Shown piece by piece: positions 35,859 through 44,104 of a stretch of 64,000 nt of DNA. Source of the stretch: Flavobacterium sp. (GTDB lineage: Bacteria > Bacteroidota > Bacteroidia > Flavobacteriales > Flavobacteriaceae). The stretch lies in the NCBI GenBank assembly GCA_014379405.1, contig JACMLU010000012.1, positions 62,001 to 126,000 of the forward strand, given 5' to 3'. Under the pieces are notes generated by a model that was not told the DNA's origin, searched no databases, and was given only the letters and a program-made list of their open reading frames with translations. Every line of letters begins with the position of its first letter. Position 1 is the stretch's first letter. The position numbers were made by a program, and so were the translations under genes.

Positions 35859-37901
35859 TTACAACATTCCGTTATATTTCCTCAAAAACCACTCCGAAGC
35901 CAATGTAATAGCTATAATGATTAATAACCATATCCAATCAATCAAAGGCGTTTTACTAATGATTTCTTTCTGAATAGCTTTGTAATTTTCGTTTTCCAAC
36001 AGGCTTTTAATTAAAGCATCGACTTGATTTGGATAAAAAGTTTTAGCTTGGGTTTGAGTAGCCAATTGGTTCAATTTTTCCACATCAGGATTGACAAACT
36101 GTTTTTCGATGTCGAAATCCAAAATTTCAAAATGGCCGGAATAACTAGTTTTTGAATTCAATTCTTTTACCGAAAAATTATAAGAACCAGCCGAAAGTCC
36201 ATCAAGATTGACTTTAAAAGAATTATTTCCTTTCAATAAATCGTAGTTTTTGGTTTGCTTCGTTTTGGTATTGGTTACGGAAATCGTCAAACGAGCTTTC
36301 TCGTCAAATTCATAGTTTTTGTTAAAGTAAGACGCCAAAATCTCGATAGCTTCTCCAGAGTTATAGAAACTTTCGTGATTGACCACCAATGATTTTTTTG
36401 AATCATTCGAAGCCAAAAACTGAATGATTTTGTCCACAAAAATATCAAATTTTTCGAAAGACTGATTGTCAATGTGGCTTTGCAAACGCCATTTCCAACT
36501 ATTTTCTCCCAATAAAAAAGCCGAACGTTTGCCTTGATTTTCGGCGAAAGCCAATAAAGGTGAATTCGTTTCAATATTCCTGATTTTGGACGAAAGCAAG
36601 GTCGAAAGTATTCCATTAGTGGTTACCGTTCCAAAAGGATTTTGCAAAGGAGGAAAATTTTCGAAGCCTAAATTATCAATCGCAAAAAGATTAAACTGCG
36701 AATTGTATTCAGCTAAATAATCTTCTTTCTGACCGCTCATTTTAAAAACCAAATTGCTTTGTTGTTGGTTCAAAAAATTGAAATCTGTACTGTTTCCCGT
36801 GACAATAAAAGCATTAATTTCTGCTAATTTATTTTTCTCAAAAACAGATTTAAACTCTACTGTTGGCTGATACAAAATTAAAATATTATAATCTTGTAAC
36901 GAATTGATTGAATTTGGTTTAACTATTGTTACTTTTCGTTGTGCATTAGTTTCAATTGCTCGCTTCAAAGCACCAAGATCAGGATGATTTATTGCCGATA
37001 CAATCGCTATATTTGTCTTTTGGTCAATGACTTCAACCGCAAAATTTTTGGTGTTGTTATAGGTGTTTTTTTCTTTTTGATTAGACGAAATTGTCGCCTT
37101 AAAAACTTGTAAACCTACTTTGTCAGCTGGAAGCAAAACATTCAAAATCACCGATTTTTTGGATGGAGAAAATGAAACAGTTTGCTTGCTCAAAACTGAA
37201 TTTCCTTGCGAAATACGAAAATCAGCCGTTATGTTTTTGTTACCGGAATAATTCAAAAATACTTCCACGGGAAATTTATTCTTTTGAAAAGCATATTTAT
37301 TGACGTTTAACTGGCTTACTTTCAAATCTAAAAAGGTGGTTGTATCACCAACAACCAAAGGATAAACTTTGTTATTAGCATCAAAAGAATACACATAATC
37401 ATTCCCAGAAGTTTGGTTTCCGTCGGTAATCAAAACCGTTGGGAAAATGGTGTTTTTATAAATGCTTTTCAGGCTTTTGGCAACTTCATCGAGATTTGTC
37501 TGAGTTCCTTTGAAATCAATCCCGATAGCTATCGGGACCTCCGATTGTTGAAAATCACTGTCAAACCGATAGGATTGCACGTCAAATTTATCTTGTAAAT
37601 CTTTATTTTGTGAAAGTTTTTTATATGATTCCAGAGCCGCATCATTGGCGTTCAAAGCCATAATCGAACTCGAATTATCCACCACGATTGGCAAAGGCGT
37701 TTTGATAGTTTCCAGTGTTTTTCGGCTCATTATTGGATTAATCAACAACAATAATATCCCGAAAATGGATATAAAACGCAAAAAAGCCAAAACCAAGTTC
37801 ACTTTCGACTTGGTTTTGGCTTTATAAAAATATTGAAAAAACGACAAACCGCCTGCTATTAATAAAGAAAGCAATAATAATAGAATGGTGTTTGTTGTCA
37901 T
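35859..37901 (-). CDS. Membrane-anchored VWA-type protein of unknown function
   Basis: From the ATG at 37901 this 680-residue protein has two N-terminal helices (about residues 5-22 and 35-55). A von Willebrand A-like region follows with a MIDAS-type DNSSSIMAL near residue 75 and VLITDGNQTSGND near residue 158, then long beta-rich segments and a C-terminal helix ending SEWFLRKYNGML. This build is seen in Bacteroidota membrane proteins with BatA-like or glutamine-amidotransferase-like annotations. The extended frame to 37994 would read through an intergenic inverted repeat. A perfect palindrome lies inside the frame. Confidence 0.75.
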   Translation of the reverse strand: MTTNTILLLLLSLLIAGGLSFFQYFYKAKTKSKVNLVLAFLRFISIFGILLLLINPIMSRKTLETIKTPLPIVVDNSSSIMALNANDAALESYKKLSQNKDLQDKFDVQSYRFDSDFQQSEVPIAIGIDFKGTQTNLDEVAKSLKSIYKNTIFPTVLITDGNQTSGNDYVYSFDANNKVYPLVVGDTTTFLDLKVSQLNVNKYAFQKNKFPVEVFLNYSGNKNITADFRISQGNSVLSKQTVSFSPSKKSVILNVLLPADKVGLQVFKATISSNQKEKNTYNNTKNFAVEVIDQKTNIAIVSAINHPDLGALKRAIETNAQRKVTIVKPNSINSLQDYNILILYQPTVEFKSVFEKNKLAEINAFIVTGNSTDFNFLNQQQSNLVFKMSGQKEDYLAEYNSQFNLFAIDNLGFENFPPLQNPFGTVTTNGILSTLLSSKIRNIETNSPLLAFAENQGKRSAFLLGENSWKWRLQSHIDNQSFEKFDIFVDKIIQFLASNDSKKSLVVNHESFYNSGEAIEILASYFNKNYEFDEKARLTISVTNTKTKQTKNYDLLKGNNSFKVNLDGLSAGSYNFSVKELNSKTSYSGHFEILDFDIEKQFVNPDVEKLNQLATQTQAKTFYPNQVDALIKSLLENENYKAIQKEIISKTPLIDWIWLLIIIAITLASEWFLRKYNGML
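37520..37537. repeat. 18-bp perfect palindrome inside a coding frame
   Basis: TCCCGATAGCTATCGGGA has zero spacer and is read on the minus strand as part of codons for VPIAIGI. The same word is a repeat I recall as abundant between genes in Flavobacteria; here it lies within the VWA-type gene. Confidence 0.85.
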
Positions 37902-37930
37902 ATTTTTTTTAGTGTTCAGTGTTCGGTGTT

Positions 37931-37964
37931 CAGTATTCAGCTGATTACTGAAAACTGAATACTG
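37931..37964. repeat. Inverted repeat of the GTTCAG family upstream of the VWA-type gene
   Basis: CAGTATTCAG (37931-37940) and CTGAATACTG (37955-37964) are exact complements, preceded by GTTCAGTGTTCGGTGTT. Same word family as 2258-2358 and 44040-44098. It sits at the fabG end on the minus strand and may terminate fabG transcripts. Confidence 0.75.
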
Positions 37965-37972
37965 CCAACTTT

Positions 37973-38719
37973 TTAAGTAAGCATTCCTCCGCAAACATTC
38001 AAAACTTGTCCTGTAATATAAGCGCTCATATCAGAAGCTAAGAACAAACAAGCATTTGCAACATCTTCAGTTGTTCCGCCACGTTTCAAAGGAATACCTT
38101 CTCTCCATCCTTTTACCACATCCTCGCTTAATTTTGCAGTCATTTCAGTTTCGATAAATCCCGGAGCAACGGCGTTGCAACGAATGTTACGTGAACCTAA
38201 TTCTAATGCTACAGATTTTGTAAATCCAATAGCACCCGCTTTAGAAGCTGCATAATTGGTTTGACCTGCGTTTCCAGAAACTCCAACCACTGAACTAATA
38301 TTGATGATGGATCCTGCACGTTTTTTCAAGAAAGTTTTTTGAATGGCTTTGGTCATATTGAAAACCGATTTCAAATTCACGTCGATTACTTGGTCAAAAT
38401 CAGCTTCGGACATACGCATCAACAAGTTGTCTTTGGTAATTCCGGCGTTATTTATCAAAATATCTACTGTTCCAAATTCAGCCAAAACAGCATCAACAAA
38501 AGTTTGCGCTTCGTTAAAATCTGCTGCATTCGATTGATACCCTTTGGCTTTAATGCCCATTGCATTCAATTCGTTTTCTAAAGCTTGTGCTGATTCTACA
38601 GACGAACTATAGGTAAATGCCACATTTGCACCGTGTTTTGCAAAAACTTCTGCAATTCCTCTTCCTATTCCGCGACTTGCGCCAGTGATGATGGCTACTT
38701 TTCCTTCGAGTAATTTCAT
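37973..38719 (-). CDS. fabG: 3-oxoacyl-[ACP] reductase
   Basis: This 248-residue short-chain dehydrogenase reduces 3-oxoacyl-ACP with NADPH in fatty acid elongation. It has the cofactor motif ITGASRGIGRGIAEVF near residue 12, LINNAGITKDNLLMRM near residue 88, the catalytic Ser in NISSVVGVSGNAGQTN and the YxxxK pair in NYAASKAGAIGF near residue 153. The C terminus DMSAYITGQVLNVCGGM is the FabG consensus. It is the upstream gene of the minus-strand pair with the VWA-type gene. Confidence 0.92.
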   Translation of the reverse strand: MKLLEGKVAIITGASRGIGRGIAEVFAKHGANVAFTYSSSVESAQALENELNAMGIKAKGYQSNAADFNEAQTFVDAVLAEFGTVDILINNAGITKDNLLMRMSEADFDQVIDVNLKSVFNMTKAIQKTFLKKRAGSIINISSVVGVSGNAGQTNYAASKAGAIGFTKSVALELGSRNIRCNAVAPGFIETEMTAKLSEDVVKGWREGIPLKRGGTTEDVANACLFLASDMSAYITGQVLNVCGGMLT

Positions 38720-39107
38720 ATTTAATGATTAATTTTATTTTTGTTTTGAGCTATTTCCTGCTATCCGTTACAATCTTTTATATTTTTGGCAGCAAAAACA
38801 TAAAAGGATTTTCACTACTATCAGGGCTATTTTACGTCCGTCAAATATAACAATAATTGTGGGTTTGAAAAAAAATAGTCTTTCAATTAAACCATTTATA
38901 AAATAATCGCTCTTATTTAAGAAGTATTAATTTTCTAATTCTTTTAAATACTGAATTTTACTTTAAAATAATTAAAACCACCAACAAGTCACGAATGTAC
39001 ATCTAAAAAGAATAAACGAGTACCATCGATTATAAATTATTCAATTACTTTCGTAAAATACTTTAAAAACCAAAAACAATAATTCTATTAATTAAAAAGA
39101 CCCTATT
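38720..39107. other. 388-bp divergent promoter region between fabG and the YHYH gene
   Basis: No ORF is supported. On the minus strand TATATTTG at 38849-38842 is an exact -7 box for fabG. On the plus strand TACTTTCG (39046-39053) is a one-mismatch -7 box for the YHYH gene. The rest is AT-rich with no clear structure. Confidence 0.5.
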
Positions 39108-39878
39108 ATGAAACAAAGACCCTTTTTTAGTTTAGTTTTTTCAATACTAGCAGTAATTTTATTAGTGTGCTGCAGTAGCGACGATTCTTCATCCGATACT
39201 GTGACGCCTCCAGCTACAGTAGCTGTTCCAGCTGTTTATAATAAAATCTATGGCGCTACAAGTATAACAAGTGACGGAACTTACATCACCATCAAGACAA
39301 CAGGTCAACCTGATCATGTGAGTGTATACTACCCTTCAGGTAATGCTTTATATGAATCTTTTAGCGGAACAACTTTTGGAGGAAATACTTTTGTTAAAAA
39401 TCCAAATACTATAACAGCAAGAACTTATACTTTCAAAATTCCTTTAAACCCACAAGTAAGTACCAATCATGCCGCAACACCACTTGGAGCTATGGGAGTT
39501 GCCATCAATGGTATTCCATTGTATAATCAATATGCAGGACCCAATCAACCACTTACAAATGAAGTGATGTCTTTTGACAAATATTATGGACATCCAACTG
39601 CTACCGGTAGTTATCATTACCATGTTGAACCATTGTTTTTAACGACTGTCAAAGTAACAAAATCATCTTTGCTAGGTTTTTTATTAGATGGTTTTCCTGT
39701 TTATGGACCTGAAGAAAATGGTGCAGCAATAACAAATGCTATGTTGGATGCCTATCATGGTCACACTGGAGTTACTGCAGATTATCCAAATGGAATTTAT
39801 CATTACCATATTAACAATACTGATCCATATATAAACGGCAGTGGTTTCTACGGCACACCGGGTACAGTTACACAGTAA
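39108..39878 (+). CDS. YHYH-domain lipoprotein
   Basis: This 256-residue protein has a signal sequence with a lipobox ending LLVCCSSDDSS (Cys near residue 22), so it is anchored to a membrane. It contains two copies of the YHYH motif, in GSYHYHVEP near residue 168 and GIYHYHINN near residue 233, within the YHYH protein domain. Further histidines occur (YGHPTATG, YHGHTG). The clustered His and Tyr residues suggest metal binding, but no activity is established for the family as far as I know. It is 4 bases from the next gene, in an operon ending with SCO1. Confidence 0.8.
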   Translation: MKQRPFFSLVFSILAVILLVCCSSDDSSSDTVTPPATVAVPAVYNKIYGATSITSDGTYITIKTTGQPDHVSVYYPSGNALYESFSGTTFGGNTFVKNPNTITARTYTFKIPLNPQVSTNHAATPLGAMGVAINGIPLYNQYAGPNQPLTNEVMSFDKYYGHPTATGSYHYHVEPLFLTTVKVTKSSLLGFLLDGFPVYGPEENGAAITNAMLDAYHGHTGVTADYPNGIYHYHINNTDPYINGSGFYGTPGTVTQ

Positions 39879-39882
39879 TTTT

Positions 39883-40461
39883 ATGAAAAATCTGTTGTTT
39901 GTTGCAGTATGCTTTCTCTTATTTGGTTGTTCCAAAAAGGAAAAAATCTTAAAACATAGACCTATTCCTCACTTTTACATTGAAGTGAACAATAGTGCAT
40001 TGCAAAAAAATCAAGACATTGTTTACTACAATAATAAAAAGTTTGATGGCTATGTTTATGAAATGTACAACACCAAAGACACTTCATTTGTAAAATCATA
40101 CCTGAATGGTTTGGAAGAAGGCCTTCATAAAAAATGGTATCCCAACAAACAATTATTCGAAGAGCGATTTTACATCAATGGCAAGAAAGAGGGAACTCAC
40201 AGAGCTTGGTGGGATAACGGAAAGAGACAATATGAATATCAAATTTCAAATGACGAATATACAGGAGAATTCAAGGAATGGAATCGAGATGGGCTTTTAG
40301 TGAAATTTTTTCATTACAAAAACGGGCAAGAAGACGGGAGCCAAAAACTGTTTTATGACAACGGCTCCATCAGGTCAAATTATGTAATTATCAAGGGAAG
40401 AAGATTTGGTTTATTAGGAACAAAAAATTGTAGAAATGTTAAAGACAGCCTTAGCCATTAG
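39883..40461 (+). CDS. YwqK-type (MORN-like repeat) lipoprotein
   Basis: From the ATG at 39883 this 192-residue protein has a lipobox LLFGCSKKEK (Cys near residue 14) and repeated MORN-like units such as LNGLEEGLHKKWYPNKQL, INGKKEGTHRAWWDNGK and KNGQEDGSQKLFYDNGS. This repeat fold is labelled YwqK-type antitoxin in databases, but here there is no toxin beside it. It lies between a YHYH lipoprotein and a SCO1 protein, with 4 bases upstream and a 26-base overlap downstream. A longer frame from a GTG at 39841 overlaps the YHYH gene and is disfavoured. Confidence 0.75.
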   Translation: MKNLLFVAVCFLLFGCSKKEKILKHRPIPHFYIEVNNSALQKNQDIVYYNNKKFDGYVYEMYNTKDTSFVKSYLNGLEEGLHKKWYPNKQLFEERFYINGKKEGTHRAWWDNGKRQYEYQISNDEYTGEFKEWNRDGLLVKFFHYKNGQEDGSQKLFYDNGSIRSNYVIIKGRRFGLLGTKNCRNVKDSLSH

Positions 40462-41074
40462 TTGCATTTTATTTATAGTAAGTTGTGAAAACAAAAGTGC
40501 TACAAATGCTTTGCCTTATTACAACACAGCCAATTTTGATCCTCAATTTTTGAGTAGTATTGAGGCCGAAAAAAAAATCAATCATACGATAGCCAATTTC
40601 AGCATGACCGATCAATACAATCAAACCATAACCCAAAAAGATATTGAAGGCAAAATACACGTCGCCAATTTCTTTTTTACCAGTTGTGGTTCCATTTGTC
40701 CTAAAATGACAAATAATTTAATTGCAGTTCAGGACATCCTAAAAAAAGACAAAAGCATTGTTTTATTTTCATATAGTGTTACACCATGGAAAGATAATGT
40801 TCCGGTCTTAAAAAGTTTCGCAAAAGAATATAAAATCACATCGCCAAATTGGCATTTGCTAACTGGCAAAAAAGAAGAAATTTATGAGCTGGCACGAAAA
40901 AGCTATTTTGCTGAAGAAAATATAGGATTTTCAAAAGACACCTCTGAATTCTTGCATACCGAACATATTCTATTGGTAGATAAAAACAAAAAGATTAGAG
41001 GTATTTACAATGCCACTTTAGAGTTGGAAATACAGCAACTAATAAAGGATATTTCTACATTAAAAAAAGAATAG
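40436..41074 (+). CDS. SCO1/SenC-family copper-binding thioredoxin-fold lipoprotein
   Basis: This 212-residue protein has a lipobox IVSCENK (Cys near residue 17) and a thioredoxin-like domain with the CxxxC copper/thiol motif in FTSCGSICPKM near residue 82. The third ligand His is present in HTEHILLVD near residue 180. SCO proteins deliver copper to, or reduce thiols of, the CuA site of cytochrome oxidase, and some act in other copper pathways. The start overlaps the previous gene by 26 bases, which implies coupled translation. A strong terminator follows. Confidence 0.88.
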   Translation: MLKTALAISCILFIVSCENKSATNALPYYNTANFDPQFLSSIEAEKKINHTIANFSMTDQYNQTITQKDIEGKIHVANFFFTSCGSICPKMTNNLIAVQDILKKDKSIVLFSYSVTPWKDNVPVLKSFAKEYKITSPNWHLLTGKKEEIYELARKSYFAEENIGFSKDTSEFLHTEHILLVDKNKKIRGIYNATLELEIQQLIKDISTLKKE

Positions 41075-41090
41075 TATACTAGCCTAAAAT

Positions 41091-41123
41091 AAAAATAGCT
41101 CCACAAATTGCGGAGCTATTTTT
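41091..41123. terminator. Bidirectional terminator after the SCO1 operon
   Basis: AAAAATAGCTCC and GGAGCTATTTTT are exact 12-bp complements around a 9-base loop, between convergent genes. Confidence 0.88.
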
Positions 41124-41144
41124 ATAATAAATGGATGCGATAGC

Positions 41145-41594
41145 TTAAAAAGCTACGTTCCATCTTGGTAATTTTCCGTTTTCGTCCAAGAAATTTTGTA
41201 AAATTTGTCCTTCCAAGAAAGTTGGAATTACTTTGTTTTTATCGTTGTATGTTTCGTACCAATAGACTTCCAATTGGGCTATATTTTCTACTTTCATTTG
41301 TGCAGGCCAAGAATATTTTCTTCCTGTTTTTGCAAATTGATGACCGTTTACGATTTTGTCGAATAAACCACCGTTTTTGCTTTTCAAAGTTCCATCATTT
41401 TGGATTGTTCCAGTAGAACCTACCATAATCAATTCTTTCTCTTCGCCATCAACAGCGTATACAAGAAAGATTCCACTTCCTGTTTCTGATGCGTTGCAAA
41501 CTTCTTCTAAACTGTCCTCAGTCGAAAAAATAAACTGATTTTTGACTTTGATTTTTTTTAATTCTTTGTACATTTTATTTAGTTTTTTTGCCAC
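41145..41594 (-). CDS. Hypothetical protein with GIY-YIG-like pattern
   Basis: This 149-residue protein is not firmly recognised. Its middle reads SGIFLVYAVDG then ELIMVGSTGT near residues 40-62, which resembles the GIY...YIG strands of that nuclease fold. A later Arg/Tyr (RKYSWPAQ) and an EGQILQNF...LPRWN ending resemble the catalytic Glu and C-terminal segment of the fold. The first Tyr and the second Tyr are replaced, so activity is doubtful. It is monocistronic, between two terminators. Alternative: an unrelated Bacteroidota-specific family. Confidence 0.5.
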   Translation of the reverse strand: MAKKLNKMYKELKKIKVKNQFIFSTEDSLEEVCNASETGSGIFLVYAVDGEEKELIMVGSTGTIQNDGTLKSKNGGLFDKIVNGHQFAKTGRKYSWPAQMKVENIAQLEVYWYETYNDKNKVIPTFLEGQILQNFLDENGKLPRWNVAF

Positions 41595-41639
41595 TAAGAT
41601 AGTAAGGCAAAGTGTTTATTTTTATTGACATTAAAATAG

Positions 41640-41670
41640 AAAAAGTCTCAACACAATATTGAGACTTTTT
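41640..41670 (-). terminator. Terminator of sucD
   Basis: AAAAAGTCTCAA and TTGAGACTTTTT are exact complements around CACAATA, 30 bases after the sucD stop on the minus strand. Confidence 0.88.
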
Positions 41671-41699
41671 GGTACTTATAATTTAAAGCAACTTTAGGC

Positions 41700-42572
41700 T
41701 TATCCTAAAACTTCTTTTACTTTTTTTCCAATTTCTGCTGGAGAGTCAACAACGTGGATACCACATTCTCTCATAATACGTTTTTTGGCTTCGGCTGTAT
41801 CGTCAGCACCACCAACAATGGCTCCTGCGTGTCCCATAGTTCTTCCTTTTGGAGCAGTTTCACCTGCAATAAATCCAACTACTGGTTTGCGATTTCCATC
41901 AGCTTTTATCCATTTGGCTGCATCTGCTTCCAATTGACCTCCGATTTCTCCAATCATCACGATACATTCGGTTTCTGGATCGTTCATCAACAATTCAACT
42001 GCTTGTTTTGTTGTAGTTCCAATAATCGGATCTCCACCAATTCCGATAGCAGTTGTGATTCCCAATCCTTGTTTTACTACTTGGTCAGCAGCTTCGTAAG
42101 TTAATGTTCCTGATTTAGAAACAATTCCAACAGTACCTTTTTTGAAAACAAAACCTGGCATAATACCTACTTTGGCTTCTCCCGGAGTAATTACACCTGG
42201 ACAGTTTGGACCAATCAAAGTACAATTTCTAGTTTTAATATAATTATTGGCTTTAATCATGTCGGCAACAGGAATTCCTTCAGTGATAGCGATGATCACT
42301 TTGATACCTGCATCGGCAGCTTCCATAATAGCATCGGCTGCAAAAGCCGGCGGAACAAAAATAATTGTAGTATCGGCACCTGCTTGATCTACAGCATCTT
42401 TTACTGTATTGAAAACTGGACGATCTAAATGGATTGAACCACCTTTTCCTGGAGTAACACCACCAACTACATTTGTACCATATTCAATCATTTGAGATGC
42501 GTGGAAAGTTCCTTCGCTACCTGTAAATCCTTGAACAATAATTTTGGAATCTTTATTAACTAAAACACTCAT
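41700..42572 (-). CDS. sucD: Succinyl-CoA synthetase (ADP-forming), alpha subunit
   Basis: This 290-residue subunit binds CoA and carries the phosphorylated His in [13 protein letters not shown] near residue 246. Family blocks are [21 protein letters not shown] near residue 13, [22 protein letters not shown] near residue 117 and [11 protein letters not shown]. It performs substrate-level phosphorylation in the TCA cycle together with SucC, which is not next to it here. It has its own -7 box upstream, so it is probably separate from the lipid A gene cluster. Confidence 0.95.
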   Translation of the reverse strand: MSVLVNKDSKIIVQGFTGSEGTFHASQMIEYGTNVVGGVTPGKGGSIHLDRPVFNTVKDAVDQAGADTTIIFVPPAFAADAIMEAADAGIKVIIAITEGIPVADMIKANNYIKTRNCTLIGPNCPGVITPGEAKVGIMPGFVFKKGTVGIVSKSGTLTYEAADQVVKQGLGITTAIGIGGDPIIGTTTKQAVELLMNDPETECIVMIGEIGGQLEADAAKWIKADGNRKPVVGFIAGETAPKGRTMGHAGAIVGGADDTAEAKKRIMRECGIHVVDSPAEIGKKVKEVLG

Positions 42573-42609
42573 AATATATATTTTTTTGTTGTTTTTTAAA
42601 TTGGTGTTG

Positions 42610-42617
42610 CAAAAGTA
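42610..42617 (-). promoter_or_regulatory. Promoter -7 box for sucD
   Basis: The minus strand reads TACTTTTG, an exact TAnnTTTG match, 38 bases before the start. No TTG at proper spacing was seen. Confidence 0.45.
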
Positions 42618-42671
42618 TAAAATAGTAAACAGTAAACTGTATTGATTTTTTAGTATTTTAAAACAAAATTG

Positions 42672-43031
42672 TTATAATTGGCTCATTTGATAACCTCTAA
42701 ATAATTTATTGTCTTTTATTTCCCAAATAACGAAAAATTTCCCCAATAGCATATCTTCTCTTGGGTTTTCAATTGTCTTAGCAAAATGGGAAAAACGCAA
42801 AGAAACCAGATTGTTTTCTTGAAGAATGTGACTAATTCTAATTTTGGATCGAATATAAGATCTTGCCATTTCGTCGGTAAGCTCCATAACATCTTGAAAA
42901 TTCATTTGGATAAAACCCTGGCTACTATTCCAGTCAACAATGACTTCTGGATGCAATAACTCACTCACTGTTTTCTTATCCAAGAAAACATCAGATTTGT
43001 AAAAATCGAGAACAATATCTTTTGGTTTCAT
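42672..43031 (-). CDS. NTF2-like/SnoaL-type small protein
   Basis: This 119-residue protein looks like the NTF2/SnoaL cone fold: KDIVLDFYKSDVFLDKKTVSELLHPEVIVDW at the start, an aromatic-rich hydrophobic core and FFVIWEIKDNKLFRGYQMSQ at the end. Such proteins bind small ligands or act as hydrolases or isomerases, but no catalytic residue can be pointed to. It is the last gene of the lipid A/efp run, 68 bases after the LpxD paralogue. Confidence 0.7.
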   Translation of the reverse strand: MKPKDIVLDFYKSDVFLDKKTVSELLHPEVIVDWNSSQGFIQMNFQDVMELTDEMARSYIRSKIRISHILQENNLVSLRFSHFAKTIENPREDMLLGKFFVIWEIKDNKLFRGYQMSQL

Positions 43032-43099
43032 ATTGAATTTTTTATAGATTCTTAATTGACAACCCGAACTTTAGCTATCCTTCAGTAGCTAAAAAATAT

Positions 43100-44035
43100 T
43101 TATACGCTTTTCAACTTTTCCAGAATTTCTGGTATTTTTTTAACATTGGCCAATTGTTTCAGTTTTTCGCGAGATTCTTCTATTGGTGTGCCAAAATAAC
43201 TTTTGCCACCCTCAACCGATTTTGTTACTCCTGTTTGACCCAGAATTACTGCTTTTGCACCAATTGTTATTCCGCTTGTGGTTCCCACTTGTCCCCAAAT
43301 AGTAACTTCGTCTTCAATAATTACGCATCCGGCAATTCCTGTTTGCGAAGCAATCAAGCATTTTTTTCCAATAATGGTATCGTGTCCAACATGCACTTGA
43401 TTGTCTAATTTTGTTCCTTCGCCAATGGTTGTATCACCTGTAACTCCTTTGTCGATGGTACAAAGTGCGCCAATGCCCACATTGTCCTTAATGACTACTC
43501 TTCCTCCCGAAATTAATTGGTCGTAACCTTCAGGACGTTTTTTATAATAAAATGCATCTGCTCCAAGGATGGTTCCAGCGTGAATAATCACGTTATCTCC
43601 AATTACCGTATGGTCATAAATGGAAACATTCGAATGAATCAAACAGTTTTTCCCAATGACAACATGATTTCCGATGAATGAATTAGGTTGAATAACTGTT
43701 CCCTCTCCTATTTTGGCGGAAGCCGAAATGGACACATTAGAAAATTGAAAAGGCTTAAAATGTCTCGTTAAAATATTGAAATCCCTGAAAGGATCATCAG
43801 AAATCAACAAGGATTTTCCTTCGGGACAGTCCACATTTTTGTTTATCAAAATGGTTGTTGCCGCAGAATTTAAGGCTTTGTCGTAATATTTTGGATGATC
43901 TACAAAAACAATATCACCCGGTTCTACCACGTGAATTTCGTTCATTCCAGAAACCGGAAAGTTGTTGTCGCCAACAAACTCGCAATCCAAAATTGCGGCA
44001 ATATCTTGTAGTGTTTGTGTTTTGGGGAATTTCAT
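43100..44035 (-). CDS. LpxD-like acyltransferase paralogue
   Basis: This 311-residue protein has an LpxD-type N-terminal uridine-binding domain (about 1-100) and a left-handed beta-helix with many hexapeptide repeats. It includes VHVGHDTIIG, whose His sits where the LpxD catalytic His is expected, and SQTGIAGC. It is a second LpxD-like gene next to the true lpxD of the cluster (46976-48022), shorter and divergent at the C terminus. In LpxD, 3-hydroxyacyl chains are moved to UDP-glucosamine. The role of this paralogue is not known; an alternative acyl substrate is possible. Confidence 0.8.
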   Translation of the reverse strand: MKFPKTQTLQDIAAILDCEFVGDNNFPVSGMNEIHVVEPGDIVFVDHPKYYDKALNSAATTILINKNVDCPEGKSLLISDDPFRDFNILTRHFKPFQFSNVSISASAKIGEGTVIQPNSFIGNHVVIGKNCLIHSNVSIYDHTVIGDNVIIHAGTILGADAFYYKKRPEGYDQLISGGRVVIKDNVGIGALCTIDKGVTGDTTIGEGTKLDNQVHVGHDTIIGKKCLIASQTGIAGCVIIEDEVTIWGQVGTTSGITIGAKAVILGQTGVTKSVEGGKSYFGTPIEESREKLKQLANVKKIPEILEKLKSV

Positions 44036-44061
44036 AAACTTAGTGTTCAGTGTTCAGCATC

Positions 44062-44093
44062 CAGTATTCAGCTTGACTGTAAACTGAATACTG
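44062..44093. repeat. Inverted repeat of the GTTCAG family between efp and the LpxD paralogue
   Basis: CAGTATTCAG (44062-44071) and CTGAATACTG (44084-44093) are exact complements, within GTGTTCAGTGTTCAG...GAATACTGAACACC. It nearly copies the element at 37931-37964. Confidence 0.78.
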
Positions 44094-44104
44094 AACACCG
44101 CAAA

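Noticed and set aside
37902..37994. N-terminal extension of the VWA-type protein
   Set aside because: It reads through an intergenic inverted repeat; the ATG at 37901 precedes a proper membrane helix.
39841..39882. Earlier start of the YwqK-type lipoprotein
   Set aside because: It overlaps the YHYH gene and would bury the signal peptide.
39883..40461. Toxin-antitoxin module
   Set aside because: The YwqK-type name suggests an antitoxin, but no toxin-like gene is adjacent and the protein is an exported lipoprotein.
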